64,000 nt of DNA from Sideroxydans sp. CL21 (GTDB taxonomy: Bacteria; Pseudomonadota; Gammaproteobacteria; Burkholderiales; Gallionellaceae): assembly GCF_902459525.1 (NCBI RefSeq), contig NZ_LR699166.1, forward strand, positions 2,182,501 to 2,246,500, written 5' to 3'. The position numbers and the translations under genes are program-made. The notes beneath the pieces were generated by a model. The model was not told the origin of the DNA, made no database searches, and saw only the letters and a program-made list of their open reading frames with translations. This document shows, in pieces, positions 50,793-59,831 of the stretch (its first letter is position 1; each line of letters starts with the position of its first letter).

Positions 50793-52049
50793 CTAATTGG
50801 CGAATCTATGCTTGATTTTTATCTTCTCTCCAGATTTCACCGTAATAATGCGAGTGACAGACGGAAAGGTTGTATTTCGAATCTTGATCTCGTGCTGACC
50901 TTCAACAACCTGCAACTCCATCAGGGGAGGGCTAACCCCCTGCATTCTACCATCCAGATAAATCTCGCCCCAAGGCAGAACCCCCAGACTCACCACGGCA
51001 GGTGCACCTGTCGTCTCAGCCAGTGTTCTTATGCGTGCATTCTTCTTGGCATCCTTGGCTTTTTCTTCGGCAGCGGCAATTTTCCTTGATTTTCGAGCTG
51101 CTTTCTTTGCGTCTGTGTCAATTTCCTTGGGCGATTCTTTAACTTCCTTGGTAGTCTCGTTGACAATTTTGGCCTGCTCAGTCTCGACAACCGAAGATGC
51201 CGGCAACTTGTCAGTCTTAACAGGCTCTATGGAAGCAATTTGCGCGGGTTTGGGTTCCGGACGGCTCGCAAGTTTGACCATAAGCGCAAGCAATAAAAAT
51301 GCTGCAACCACAGCCACCCCGACGTACGCAGTGCGCTGTTTGGCGGATGCATCGCGAAAAGTCGCTACAGCAAAACGTTCCCACCGGGCCATGGTACCGA
51401 CAAAGATATCCCAGTAATTCTCCAACCTGAACAGCACCGCATCAAAACCCGCTGCACCGGCGTGTCTGGACTGTTTGGCCAGCGTCCGTTGGGTAGAGGT
51501 AAAGTCGCCCGGATAGCCAATCGCGTACACCTCGTGCTCGCGCACATGCTTGTCGGTACGCGAACCCTGATAATGGAACATGCCTGCGTATTCCTGCGAC
51601 AGTCGGGAAACTGCATCGTAATAAGAGCGCGACACCAGTATCTGTCCAGGATCGGCAAAGCCCATCACGCGCTGCGCAACGTTGATTCCATCGCCGACGA
51701 TATTCGGTTGACCGTTGATGTCTTTGACCAAGCGCACCGGTCCGAGGTTGACTCCTATGCGCACCAGCAACGGCGGCTCCATGCGCACGCCCTCGTTCAA
51801 CAGGCTGCTGCGCATGCTCAGCGCTGCATGCAAAGCATCGCTGATATCGCCCAAAAAACTGATTGCGGCACCATCCCCCGTATCCAGAATAATGCGGTCG
51901 TTAACCGGCACATCGCGGATCGCAATAGAAAGAAAAGCGTTGAAACGCTCTTTCAGAGATATCTGACCCGAAACGGATTTTTTTGAATATTCAGCTATAT
52001 CCAAAAACAACACGCTGCAGATGATGGTCTTGTTGCCCCGCTCTTCCAT
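50793..52049 (-). CDS. Class III nucleotide cyclase with TM segment and PEGA domain
   Basis: A 418-residue protein with an N-terminal class III adenylate/guanylate cyclase domain (about 8-175): metal-binding Asp17 (FLDIAEYS) and Asp59 (DTGDGAAISF), and transition-state residues Asn123 and Arg127 in GDGINVAQR. A membrane helix follows at 242-260, then a Lys/Glu-rich repetitive linker (265-345) and a C-terminal PEGA domain (350-418) with PWGEIYLDG and GQHEIKIRN. The catalytic half is cytoplasmic and the PEGA half periplasmic. Activity looks possible, but substrate (ATP or GTP) cannot be read securely. It is first in the kinase-lipoprotein-cyclase unit. Confidence 0.9.
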   Translation of the reverse strand: MEERGNKTIICSVLFLDIAEYSKKSVSGQISLKERFNAFLSIAIRDVPVNDRIILDTGDGAAISFLGDISDALHAALSMRSSLLNEGVRMEPPLLVRIGVNLGPVRLVKDINGQPNIVGDGINVAQRVMGFADPGQILVSRSYYDAVSRLSQEYAGMFHYQGSRTDKHVREHEVYAIGYPGDFTSTQRTLAKQSRHAGAAGFDAVLFRLENYWDIFVGTMARWERFAVATFRDASAKQRTAYVGVAVVAAFLLLALMVKLASRPEPKPAQIASIEPVKTDKLPASSVVETEQAKIVNETTKEVKESPKEIDTDAKKAARKSRKIAAAEEKAKDAKKNARIRTLAETTGAPAVVSLGVLPWGEIYLDGRMQGVSPPLMELQVVEGQHEIKIRNTTFPSVTRIITVKSGEKIKIKHRFAN

Positions 52050-52148
52050 GTCTTCCTGCTCGCCAGTTCGCGTCTAGGTTACCGTTATCACTTAAGAATG
52101 CCGCTTAAGCCCGCGGATTTTAACGAGTGTCCGCCAATCTCGCCAGTT

Positions 52149-52991
52149 TTAATTTTTACGCGTCCGTGCGCGCTGCAGCTTGTTCCCACGCCCATCGTCA
52201 ACCACTTGCCTGGCAACGCCTGCAGGCAAACCTACCCACTCGAGAATCGCCCTTACCTCGCCTTCGCCCAATTCGGCCATCATGCCTCGCTTGATGCGCG
52301 GCGGCAGATTGATCATGCCAAAACGTACCCGCATCAAACGGCTCACCGGCAAACCCAGCGCTTCGAAGGTACGCCGAACCACACGGTTGCGCCCTTCTTT
52401 GAGCACCAGGCGATACCAGTGGTTAAAACCTTCTCCACCCTCGTCGCTAAGTTGCTCGAAACGCACAAGTCCGTCTTCCAGTTCGATACCTTCCTTCATC
52501 ATCCGGTGCATCTGATCCGGCGTCATCTGCCCCTGCACACGCACCGCATATTCGCGCTCAACCTCAAAACGCGGATGCATCAGGCGATTGGCCAATTCCC
52601 CCGAGGTCGTGAAAATGAGCAGGCCGCTGGTGTTGAAATCCAGACGTCCGATGGCGATCCATTTCTGCCCGCGCAATTTCGGCAGGGCGTCAAACACGTT
52701 TGCACGCTCCTTGGGATCATCGCGGCTTACGATTTCACCTTCTTGTTTGTGATAGAGCAAGATTCGCGGCAATGTTTGCTCCGCCTGCAACTGCAGGCGT
52801 ATATGGCGCCCATCCACCTGCACCTTGTCTCCATCAGTGACGCGTATCCCCAACGTAGCAACCGTTCCATTCACCGTGACCCGACCGGCACTGATCCATT
52901 CTTCCATCTCTCGGCGCGACCCGATCCCTGCTTGCGCCAGCACCTTTTGCAGGCGTTCACCTTGCGGATTTACGTCTATTTGTTCGTTCAT
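52149..52991 (-). CDS. rluB: 23S rRNA pseudouridine synthase RluB
   Basis: Forms pseudouridine 2605 of 23S rRNA. The 280 residues have an N-terminal S4 domain (about 10-65, [18 protein letters not shown]) and the RsuA-family catalytic domain with Asp118 in [11 protein letters not shown], plus [10 protein letters not shown]. It overlaps recR by ATGA; scpB, the usual upstream gene, is absent. Confidence 0.94.
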   Translation of the reverse strand: MNEQIDVNPQGERLQKVLAQAGIGSRREMEEWISAGRVTVNGTVATLGIRVTDGDKVQVDGRHIRLQLQAEQTLPRILLYHKQEGEIVSRDDPKERANVFDALPKLRGQKWIAIGRLDFNTSGLLIFTTSGELANRLMHPRFEVEREYAVRVQGQMTPDQMHRMMKEGIELEDGLVRFEQLSDEGGEGFNHWYRLVLKEGRNRVVRRTFEALGLPVSRLMRVRFGMINLPPRIKRGMMAELGEGEVRAILEWVGLPAGVARQVVDDGRGNKLQRARTRKN

Positions 52992-53587
52992 TCCGTCACC
53001 GCTCGCCTTTCCAGTACGGCCTGCGCCAAAGTACCACTATCTACATGCTCAAGCTCTCCGCCCACCGGTAATCCACGAGCGATGCGCGACACCTTGATGC
53101 CTTGCGCGCGCAACAGGGTGGCGAGGTAATGCGCTGTCGCTTCACCTTCAACAGTGAAGTTGGTCGCCAGGATCACTTCGCATGAAAGCTCATGGGCGCG
53201 CTTGAGCAATCGCTCCAGCGGCAGTTCGCGTGCACCCAACCCGTCGAGCGGCGACAATCGCCCCATCAACACGAAGTACATACCGCGAAAGCATTGCGCC
53301 TGCTCCATCATCAGCAAGTCTGCGGGCATTTCCACCACACACAACAAATCCGTCTCGCGCCGTGACGAACTGCACAAGGGACATATCTCTTCTTCGGAAA
53401 AATTATTGCACTTGACACAGTGCTTGACACTTTCCACTGCATGATCGAGCGCGCGTGCCAGATGCAAAGCGCCCGGTCTGTCACGCTGCAACAGATGGTA
53501 AGCCATGCGCTGCGCGGATTTCGGCCCCACACCCGGCAAACAACGCAAGGCCTTGATCAGTTCTTCCAGGCTGGAAGGCGGATTCAT
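52988..53587 (-). CDS. recR: Recombination protein RecR
   Basis: RecFOR-pathway clamp protein. The 199 residues have a helix-hairpin-helix ([17 protein letters not shown]), a zinc finger (Cys57, Cys60, Cys69, Cys72) and a Toprim domain ([15 protein letters not shown]). The dnaX-ybaB-recR order is standard; one-base overlap with ybaB. Confidence 0.98.
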   Translation of the reverse strand: MNPPSSLEELIKALRCLPGVGPKSAQRMAYHLLQRDRPGALHLARALDHAVESVKHCVKCNNFSEEEICPLCSSSRRETDLLCVVEMPADLLMMEQAQCFRGMYFVLMGRLSPLDGLGARELPLERLLKRAHELSCEVILATNFTVEGEATAHYLATLLRAQGIKVSRIARGLPVGGELEHVDSGTLAQAVLERRAVTE

Positions 53588-53910
53588 CAGAACGGCAGGT
53601 TCATACCCGGCGGCAGATTCATACCGGCGGTGAACCCGCTCATGCGTTTTTGCGAAGTCTCGGCAACTTTCTTGTTGGCATCATTCAACGCGGCAACGAT
53701 CAGATCTTCCAGCATCTCTTTGTCATCCAGCACACTTTGGTCCAGATTCACCCGGCGCACTTCATGGCTGCAAGTCATGGTCACCTTGACCATGCCGGAA
53801 CCGGACTGGCCTTCCACCTCGACAGTAGCCAGTTCGTCCTGCGCCTTCTTCATGTTCGCCTGCATCTGTTGCGCCTGCTTCATCAGCCCGGCCAATCCGC
53901 CCTTCATCAT
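53587..53910 (-). CDS. Nucleoid-associated protein YbaB/EbfC
   Basis: Small DNA-binding protein of 107 residues ([22 protein letters not shown] start, central [19 protein letters not shown], and [12 protein letters not shown]). ATG 53910 is chosen because GGAGG lies eight bases upstream; GTG 53916 would be too close to it. Sits between dnaX and recR as usual. Confidence 0.95.
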   Translation of the reverse strand: MMKGGLAGLMKQAQQMQANMKKAQDELATVEVEGQSGSGMVKVTMTCSHEVRRVNLDQSVLDDKEMLEDLIVAALNDANKKVAETSQKRMSGFTAGMNLPPGMNLPF

Positions 53911-53930
53911 TTCCACTACCTCCGGTTTAG

Positions 53931-55532
53931 TTATACTGGTCTGATCGAGTTTTCGATCACTTGCGCACCCAGGTGCACCTGAGCTTCGCGCACGAAAGCA
54001 TCATGCTTGATGGCTTCTTCAGCCTGTTGCTGACGCGTCTGCTTCTCCTGCTGTTCGACAGCGGCAGGGGTTGCAGCATCTTTCGCCTCCCCCAGCTCCA
54101 CAGTCAGCCTGATCGGTTTGGCGAAATACTCACTCAGTGCAGCTTGCAATTTGTCCTGGGCGATCTTGTTGCTTTGCAGGTGTTTATGTTGCGGGGCCAG
54201 ATTCAAAACTACACGCCCCTCTGTAAAGCTTGCCAACACGCTGTTTTTCGCCAATTCGCGCGCCATGCCTTGCAGGTTGAGTTGCGACAGCAATGTATTC
54301 CAATCCAGCCCGGAATCACTCGCCGGGCTTTGCTCCGCATGAACAGTCTGGCGTGCCGGCGCAGGTTCGGCGGCAATCAGCTTCGATACACTCGGCGCCA
54401 CCGGTGCAGCTCTCGGCGCCGACTGCACTGCGTTCGCTCCGGCATTTTGCGGCGCGAATGCAAGCATGCGCAACAGCGTCATGGTGAATCCCGCATATTC
54501 GTCCGGTGCGAGGTTGATTTCGTTGCGCCCGTGAATAACGATCTGGTAGTCAAGTTGTATTTCTTCCGGCGTGAACTGCTGCGCCAGTTCCAACAAACGT
54601 ACACGCTCCGGCTCGTCATCCGGAATCGCCTGCGGAATGGTCTGGGCCAGCGCAATGCGATGCAACAGTGTTGCCAGATCCTGCAATGCTGCCTCGAATG
54701 CCAGGCTGCGTATGGCCATGTCATCGGCGATGCGCAACAGACCAGGACCGTCTCCGGCACGCAGCGTTTGCAACAGGTCAAACAGGTAACCCTGGTCGAT
54801 TGCGCCCAGCATGGTGCGCACCAATCCCTCGTCCACCTTGCCGGACGAATAGGCAATGGCTTGGTCCAGCAGGCTCAAGGCGTCGCGCATACTGCCCTGC
54901 GCGGCGCGTGCCACCAGGTTCAGCGCCCCGTTCTCGAACGGGATATTTTCCTGTCCCAGCACATATTGCAGATGGGTCAGTATCAGCGCGGGCGGCAACT
55001 GCTTGAGGTTGAACTGCAGACAGCGCGACAACACGGTAACCGGAATCTTCTGCGGATCGGTGGTGGCAAGAATGAATTTCACATGCGACGGCGGCTCTTC
55101 CAGCGTCTTCAGCATCGCGTTGAACGCCGACTTCGACAGCATGTGCACTTCGTCGATGATATATACCTTGAAACGCCCGCTGGTCGGCGCATACAGCGCG
55201 CTTTCCAGCAACTCGCGCATGTTGTCGACCTGGGTGTTCGACGCCGCATCCAGCTCGATCAGGTCGACGAAGCGTCCGCTGTCGATCTCGGTACAGGCGC
55301 CGCACACGCCACACGGTGTGGCCGTGATGCCGGATTCGCAATTCAGGGATTTGGCGAAGATACGCGCGATGGTGGTCTTGCCCACACCGCGCGTGCCGGT
55401 GAAAAGATAAGCATGGTGCAGGCGATTCTGCGTGAGCGCGTTGGTCAACGCCTGGACGACATGTTCCTGCCCCGCCAGTTGAGCGAAGTTCTTGGGACGC
55501 CATTTGCGTGCTAAGACTGAAGTTGCTGACAT
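53931..55532 (-). CDS. dnaX: DNA polymerase III subunit gamma/tau
   Basis: Clamp-loader ATPase of the replisome. The 533-residue protein has Walker A GTRGVGKT (46-53), zinc ligands Cys65, Cys74, Cys77 and Cys80, Walker B IIDEVHM, and a sensor segment; the C-terminal third carries tau-like domains. ATG 55532 ([13 protein letters not shown]) has AGGTGG upstream; a GTG at 55541 is less likely. I saw no A-AAA-AAG slippery heptamer, so the E. coli style frameshift to gamma is not supported. Confidence 0.97.
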   Translation of the reverse strand: MSATSVLARKWRPKNFAQLAGQEHVVQALTNALTQNRLHHAYLFTGTRGVGKTTIARIFAKSLNCESGITATPCGVCGACTEIDSGRFVDLIELDAASNTQVDNMRELLESALYAPTSGRFKVYIIDEVHMLSKSAFNAMLKTLEEPPSHVKFILATTDPQKIPVTVLSRCLQFNLKQLPPALILTHLQYVLGQENIPFENGALNLVARAAQGSMRDALSLLDQAIAYSSGKVDEGLVRTMLGAIDQGYLFDLLQTLRAGDGPGLLRIADDMAIRSLAFEAALQDLATLLHRIALAQTIPQAIPDDEPERVRLLELAQQFTPEEIQLDYQIVIHGRNEINLAPDEYAGFTMTLLRMLAFAPQNAGANAVQSAPRAAPVAPSVSKLIAAEPAPARQTVHAEQSPASDSGLDWNTLLSQLNLQGMARELAKNSVLASFTEGRVVLNLAPQHKHLQSNKIAQDKLQAALSEYFAKPIRLTVELGEAKDAATPAAVEQQEKQTRQQQAEEAIKHDAFVREAQVHLGAQVIENSIRPV

Positions 55533-55579
55533 ATCGCCCACCTAAAACACATCGAGTGTGACACCCTCGAACATAAGGA

Positions 55580-55675
55580 GGCGAGCCTTACCCCCGGCAC
55601 TTGCACCGATTGGCTGTGGCTGCTTCCTTCCGGACCTGACCAGGTTCACCATAGTGCAATGCGGGGAGACCCGCC
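55580..55675 (-). ncRNA. ffs: 4.5S signal recognition particle RNA
   Basis: The minus strand reads GGTCAGGTCCGGAAGGAAGC, the universally conserved SRP RNA apex that binds Ffh, followed by AGCC. The flanks pair: GGCGGG at the 5' side (from 55675) with CTCGCC at the 3' side (to 55580), giving a ~96-nt small-type SRP RNA. Position just upstream of dnaX is the usual one. Ends are estimated from the pairing. Confidence 0.95.
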
Positions 55676-55864
55676 AAACTCAAGAAGTAACTCATCAACC
55701 TACTGCGCATCGCCATGACTGCGTTGCTCAAGAACTCAAAATCCTCATGTACATCCAGTACATTCCGGTTTTTCGTCCTTTCGCGCCTTGTCCTGACGTT
55801 GCTCGCTACGGTTGCTGAGCCACTTCAGCATTTCTGCAGGGAATATCACTGCAAAAACACAAAA
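55676..55864. repeat. Intergenic stretch with probable dispersed repeat
   Basis: Between fumA and ffs. It holds an inverted repeat ATGTAC-ATCCA-GTACAT (55747-55763) and then a run containing GACGTTGCTCGCTACGGTTG, text that resembles repeated intergenic sequence I recall from related betaproteobacteria. No gene is credible here. Confidence 0.35.
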
Positions 55865-57391
55865 CTAAACCTGCTTGACCGGAATCATCCCGATCCGCTT
55901 TTTCCATTCTGCCGGGCCGATCTCGTGTACCGAGCGTCCTTGCGTGTCCACGGCCACGGTCACCGGCATGTCCTGCACCTCGAACTCGTAGATGGCTTCC
56001 ATGCCGAGATCGGCGAAGGCCACCACTTTCGCGCTGCGTATCGCTTTGGACACCAGATAGGCGGCTCCGCCCACTGCCATCAGATACACCGCCGCGTGTT
56101 TTTTGATTGCTTCCAGACCGGCCTTGCCGCGCTCCGCTTTGCCGACCATGCCGATCAAACCGGTCTGCGCCAACATGGCCTCGGTGAACTTGTCCATGCG
56201 TGTCGCCGTCGTCGGTCCGGCGGGCCCGACTATCTCGTCGCGCACCGGATCGACCGGGCCGACATAGTAAATGAATCTACCGTTAAAATCCACGCCGGCG
56301 GGCAGTTTCTCGCCTTTTGCCAGCATTTCCACGATGCGCTTGTGAGCCGCGTCGCGCCCGGTCAGGAGCTTGCCGGACAGCAGCAAGGTATCGCCCGGCT
56401 GCCATTGGGCGATATCGGCACGCGTCACGGTATCCAGGTTCACGTGGCGGGCGTCTGCCGCAGGTTGCCAATGCACGTCCGGGTAATCTTCGATCCGGGG
56501 CGGTGTGAACTCCGCCACGCCGCTGCCGTCCAGCTCGAAATCGACGTGCCGCGTCGCGGCACAGTTGGGAATGATCGCGACCGGCTTGGAAGCTGCATGC
56601 GTCGGGTAATCCAGAATCTTCACATCCAGCACTGTGGTCAGACCGCCCAGGCCTTGCGCACCGATACCCAGCGCATTCACTCTGTCGTAGATCTCGATGC
56701 GCAATTCCTCGATACGATTCTTTGCGCCGCGCGCTTTAAGTGCGGTCATGTCGATGGGCTCCATCAACGATTCCTTCGCCATCAACACCGCTTTTTCCGC
56801 AGTCCCGCCGATGCCGATGCCCAGCATCCCCGGCGGACACCAGCCGGCGCCCATACTGGGCAACTGGTTCACCACCCATTCCACCAGGTCGTCGCTCGGG
56901 TTGAGCATCGCCATCTTGGATTTGTTCTCTGAACCGCCGCCTTTGGCCGCGATGCGCACGTCTACCTTGTCGCCCGGAACCAGTTCGAAATGCACCACCG
57001 CCGGCGTATTGTCTCCGGTGTTTTTGCGCTTGCCCGCGGGGTCGCTCACGATGGAGGCGCGCAACACGTTGTCCGGCAACAGATATCCTTTGCGCACCCC
57101 GGCATTCACCATATCGGTGATACTCATCGTGGCGTCCGCCCAGCGCACGTCCATCCCCACCCGCACGAAAGCCACCACGATGCCGGTATCCTGGCAGATC
57201 GGGCGCTTGCCCAGGGCGCACATGCGCGAATTGGTCAGTATCTGCGCCATCGCGTCCTTGGCGGCAGGAGATTCCTCGCGCTTGTATGCGTCGGCCAGCG
57301 CCTGGACATAGTCTGCCGGGTGGTAGTAGGAGATGAACTGTAGCGCGTCGGCGATGCTGTCGATGAAATCCTGCTGGCGGATGGTGGTCAT
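55865..57391 (-). CDS. fumA: Fumarate hydratase class I (Fe-S)
   Basis: Oxygen-sensitive [4Fe-4S] fumarase of the TCA cycle, 508 residues, with the alpha and beta halves fused. Likely cluster cysteines are Cys66 in KRPICQDTG, one in GWCPPGM near residue 184, and one in IPNCAATR near 276. The beta half contains LLLSGKLLTGRDAAHKR, YYVGPVDPVRDEIVGPAGPT (adjoining motifs) and ends with IGPAEWKKRIG. The gene stands alone, with 284 bp upstream free of genes. Confidence 0.96.
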   Translation of the reverse strand: MTTIRQQDFIDSIADALQFISYYHPADYVQALADAYKREESPAAKDAMAQILTNSRMCALGKRPICQDTGIVVAFVRVGMDVRWADATMSITDMVNAGVRKGYLLPDNVLRASIVSDPAGKRKNTGDNTPAVVHFELVPGDKVDVRIAAKGGGSENKSKMAMLNPSDDLVEWVVNQLPSMGAGWCPPGMLGIGIGGTAEKAVLMAKESLMEPIDMTALKARGAKNRIEELRIEIYDRVNALGIGAQGLGGLTTVLDVKILDYPTHAASKPVAIIPNCAATRHVDFELDGSGVAEFTPPRIEDYPDVHWQPAADARHVNLDTVTRADIAQWQPGDTLLLSGKLLTGRDAAHKRIVEMLAKGEKLPAGVDFNGRFIYYVGPVDPVRDEIVGPAGPTTATRMDKFTEAMLAQTGLIGMVGKAERGKAGLEAIKKHAAVYLMAVGGAAYLVSKAIRSAKVVAFADLGMEAIYEFEVQDMPVTVAVDTQGRSVHEIGPAEWKKRIGMIPVKQV

Positions 57392-57675
57392 GTATGGAAC
57401 TCCAAGTTAGGGATTAGGCGATTATGGGAGGGAGGGCTGTACGCGTCAAATAACAGTTAGAATGCGCGCCTTCAAGAGCTATCAGTATCGCCAGAAATCG
57501 TCATGAGCGTCCCAAATGCAACAAAGTTACGCAATCCGCTATCGGCTTGCCGATGCGGAGTTGTCAGCAAGGAGCCGCGCAGTGAAGGACGAAACATACC
57601 GTGGGTGGTAGGCGAGGACTGAACGAGCATGCGACGCCGCAGTTGGGGCGCGCAATAGATTTATGGTGATACTGA

Positions 57676-58581
57676 ATGGCGATTCAATGGTTTCCCGGAC
57701 ACATGACCTCGGCAAAGAAAAAGGCCGCCGAGACCATGGCTCGCATCGATGTCGTCATCGAGGTGCTGGACGCGCGCGTGCCGGAAGCGGGGAGCAATCC
57801 GATGATCCGCGAGTTGCGCATGCATCGGCAGCGTCCCTGCCTCAAGGTGCTGAACAAGACAGACCTGGCCGACCCCGTCGCGACCCAGGCCTGGATCGAT
57901 TACTACAACAGGCAAGAAGGTGTACATGCCGTCGCCCTCTCGTGCAAGAAAGCAGGCGACGCCACGAAGATCCCCAAGCTGTGCCTGCCGCTCGCCCCGC
58001 ACCGCGGCACACCGCTCAAGCCGCTGCGCATCATGATCATGGGCATCCCCAACGTCGGCAAATCCACGCTGATGAACACCCTGCTCAAGCGCCGCGCGGT
58101 TGCGGTGGGCGACGAACCCGCCATCACCAAGAACCAGCAGAGTTTCGACCTTAGCGACAGCATCATTCTGATCGACACTCCCGGACTGATGTGGCCGAAG
58201 ATCGAATACGAGAGCGACGGATTGATGCTTGCCGCCAGCCACAGCATCGGCCGCAACGCCATCATCGACGAAGAAGTCGCCGCCTTTCTGGGCGACCTGC
58301 TGCTGGCGCGCTACCCGAATCTGCTGCTGGCGCGTTACAAATTCCCGCTGGAAGGCCTGGACGGCTACGCACTCATCGAAGCCATTGCCAAGCTGCGCGG
58401 CTACCGCATCCGCGGCAAGGACTTCGACCTGGAAAAAGCGGCAATGACCTTATTACAGGACTACCGCACGGGCGCGCTCGGACGCATCAGCCTGGAAACT
58501 CCGGCAACGCGCACCGAGATGCTGCGGACGACAACGCCTGTCCAGGAACAAACTGCCGAAGATCAATCCGACTCGGACTGA
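57676..58581 (+). CDS. YlqF/RbgA-type circularly permuted GTPase
   Basis: Ribosome-assembly GTPase of 301 residues. The G motifs come in permuted order: G4 NKTD (60-63), then G1 GIPNVGKST (123-131), then G3 DTPG (167-170). The opening IQWFPGHMTSAKKKA is diagnostic for the YlqF group, which matures the 50S subunit in Bacillus. Its 3' end overlaps the truncated hemoglobin gene tail to tail by 19 bp. Confidence 0.95.
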   Translation: MAIQWFPGHMTSAKKKAAETMARIDVVIEVLDARVPEAGSNPMIRELRMHRQRPCLKVLNKTDLADPVATQAWIDYYNRQEGVHAVALSCKKAGDATKIPKLCLPLAPHRGTPLKPLRIMIMGIPNVGKSTLMNTLLKRRAVAVGDEPAITKNQQSFDLSDSIILIDTPGLMWPKIEYESDGLMLAASHSIGRNAIIDEEVAAFLGDLLLARYPNLLLARYKFPLEGLDGYALIEAIAKLRGYRIRGKDFDLEKAAMTLLQDYRTGALGRISLETPATRTEMLRTTTPVQEQTAEDQSDSD

Positions 58582-58967
58582 TTTCGCATGTGGTCGGCGA
58601 CCTTGATGAATGCCAGTTTGAGTTCATTGCGTAGCGCTTCGTCCTCCACCACGTCATCCAGCGCCTGCCCCATGCACAGCAGCCATTGATCGCGCTCTGA
58701 CTTGCCGATGGAAAACGGGAAATGGCGCTGGCGCAGCAGCGGGTGCCCGAACTCCTGCACGAAAAGCTGCGGCCCGCCCATCCATCCGGAAAGAAACTTG
58801 AACAGCTTGTCTTCCGAGCCTTTCAGGCTGGGTTGGTGCATCTTGCGCACGCCGTACGCCTCCGGCAATTCATCCATCAGGTGATAAAAACGTTGCACCA
58901 GGGCGCGCACCTTCTCTTCGCCGCCGATGCGCTCGTAATGCGAGCGTGTGTCTTTGCTGATTTGCAT
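58563..58967 (-). CDS. Group II truncated hemoglobin
   Basis: A 134-residue 2/2 globin (trHbO class) expected to bind O2 or NO. It shows YERIGGEEKVRALVQRFY with Tyr28 at B10, a long E-F region with GPQLFVQEFGHPLLRQRH, proximal His82, and Trp95 at G8, which is class-typical. No signal peptide. The neighbouring SAM methyltransferase and mnmC genes are read in the same direction, with 15 bp to the first. Confidence 0.93.
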   Translation of the reverse strand: MQISKDTRSHYERIGGEEKVRALVQRFYHLMDELPEAYGVRKMHQPSLKGSEDKLFKFLSGWMGGPQLFVQEFGHPLLRQRHFPFSIGKSERDQWLLCMGQALDDVVEDEALRNELKLAFIKVADHMRNQSESD

Positions 58968-58982
58968 GTTGCCAACCTCTGA

Positions 58983-59825
58983 CTAGATAAAAAATCTTGT
59001 GTGCATCTCTTCCAGGCCCACGCTGGACAGCACCTCGTTCAACCGTTCCGCCGCACGCTTGCGCGGCAGGTCTTTGTAGCTCGCAATGATAAGCTCGTTC
59101 TTCATCGAATGCTCCCAGCCCACCAGTTCCGTCACCGTCACCTGGTAGCCGTGCGCTTCCAGTTGCAGGCAACGCAACACGTTGGTGAGATGGCTGCCAA
59201 ATTCGCGCGTGTGGATGGGATGCCGCCACAGCTCGGTCAGTGCATCTTTTGCCAGTTGCCTGCCTTTGTTCTTGCGCAACACCGCCGCCACCTCAGCCTG
59301 GCAGCACGGCACCAGCACGATGTGCTTCGCCTGTTTCTTCAGCGCGAAGTTGATCGCATCGTCGGTCGCGGTATCGCAGGCATGCAGCGCCGTCACCACA
59401 TCGACTTTGGCAGGCAGTTTGTCCGAGACGATGGAGTCCGCCACCGACAGGTTGAGGAACGACATGCCGCCGAAACCCAGGTGCCGGGCCAGCTCACGCG
59501 AATGGTTCACCAGTTCCTCGCGCGTCTCGATGCCGTAGATGTGCGATGCATCGTTCAGCGTCTTGAAGAACAAGTCGTACAGGATGAACCCGAGATAAGA
59601 TTTGCCCGCCCCGTGATCCACCAGCGTAAGCCCCCCGCGTTCCTGCTTCGCTTCAAGCAACAAAGGTTCGATGAACTGGTACAGGTGATAGACCTGCTTC
59701 AGCTTGCGGCGCGAGTCCTGGTTCATCTTGCCGTCGCGCGTCAGGATATGCAGCGCCTTCAGCAGCTCGATGGACTGACCGGGACGGATTTCACTCAATT
59801 CCTGTTTTGCGGTGTTTTTGGCCAT
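58983..59825 (-). CDS. SAM-dependent methyltransferase of the METTL25/TRM13-like class
   Basis: A 280-residue Rossmann-fold methyltransferase. The binding loop is VDHGAGKSYLGFIL (DxGxGxGxxG variant), followed by IYGIETREELV, HACDTATDDAI and VLVPCCQAEVA; the HACD and PCC motifs recall the TRM13/METTL25 group. A role in RNA modification is therefore possible. It begins 6 bp after the mnmC stop and may be co-transcribed with it. No specific target can be stated. Confidence 0.82.
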   Translation of the reverse strand: MAKNTAKQELSEIRPGQSIELLKALHILTRDGKMNQDSRRKLKQVYHLYQFIEPLLLEAKQERGGLTLVDHGAGKSYLGFILYDLFFKTLNDASHIYGIETREELVNHSRELARHLGFGGMSFLNLSVADSIVSDKLPAKVDVVTALHACDTATDDAINFALKKQAKHIVLVPCCQAEVAAVLRKNKGRQLAKDALTELWRHPIHTREFGSHLTNVLRCLQLEAHGYQVTVTELVGWEHSMKNELIIASYKDLPRKRAAERLNEVLSSVGLEEMHTRFFI

Positions 59826-59831
59826 CCGGCA

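Noticed and set aside
53961-55514. 517-codon open frame on the plus strand
   Set aside because: Opposite dnaX, low-complexity translation, no ribosome site.
53931-55532. Programmed frameshift in dnaX
   Set aside because: No A-AAA-AAG heptamer was found on the coding strand, so a gamma product by slippage is not supported.
57503-57622. 39-codon plus-strand frame upstream of the YlqF GTPase
   Set aside because: Starts at an ATG with no ribosome site, has no family likeness and is within chance length.
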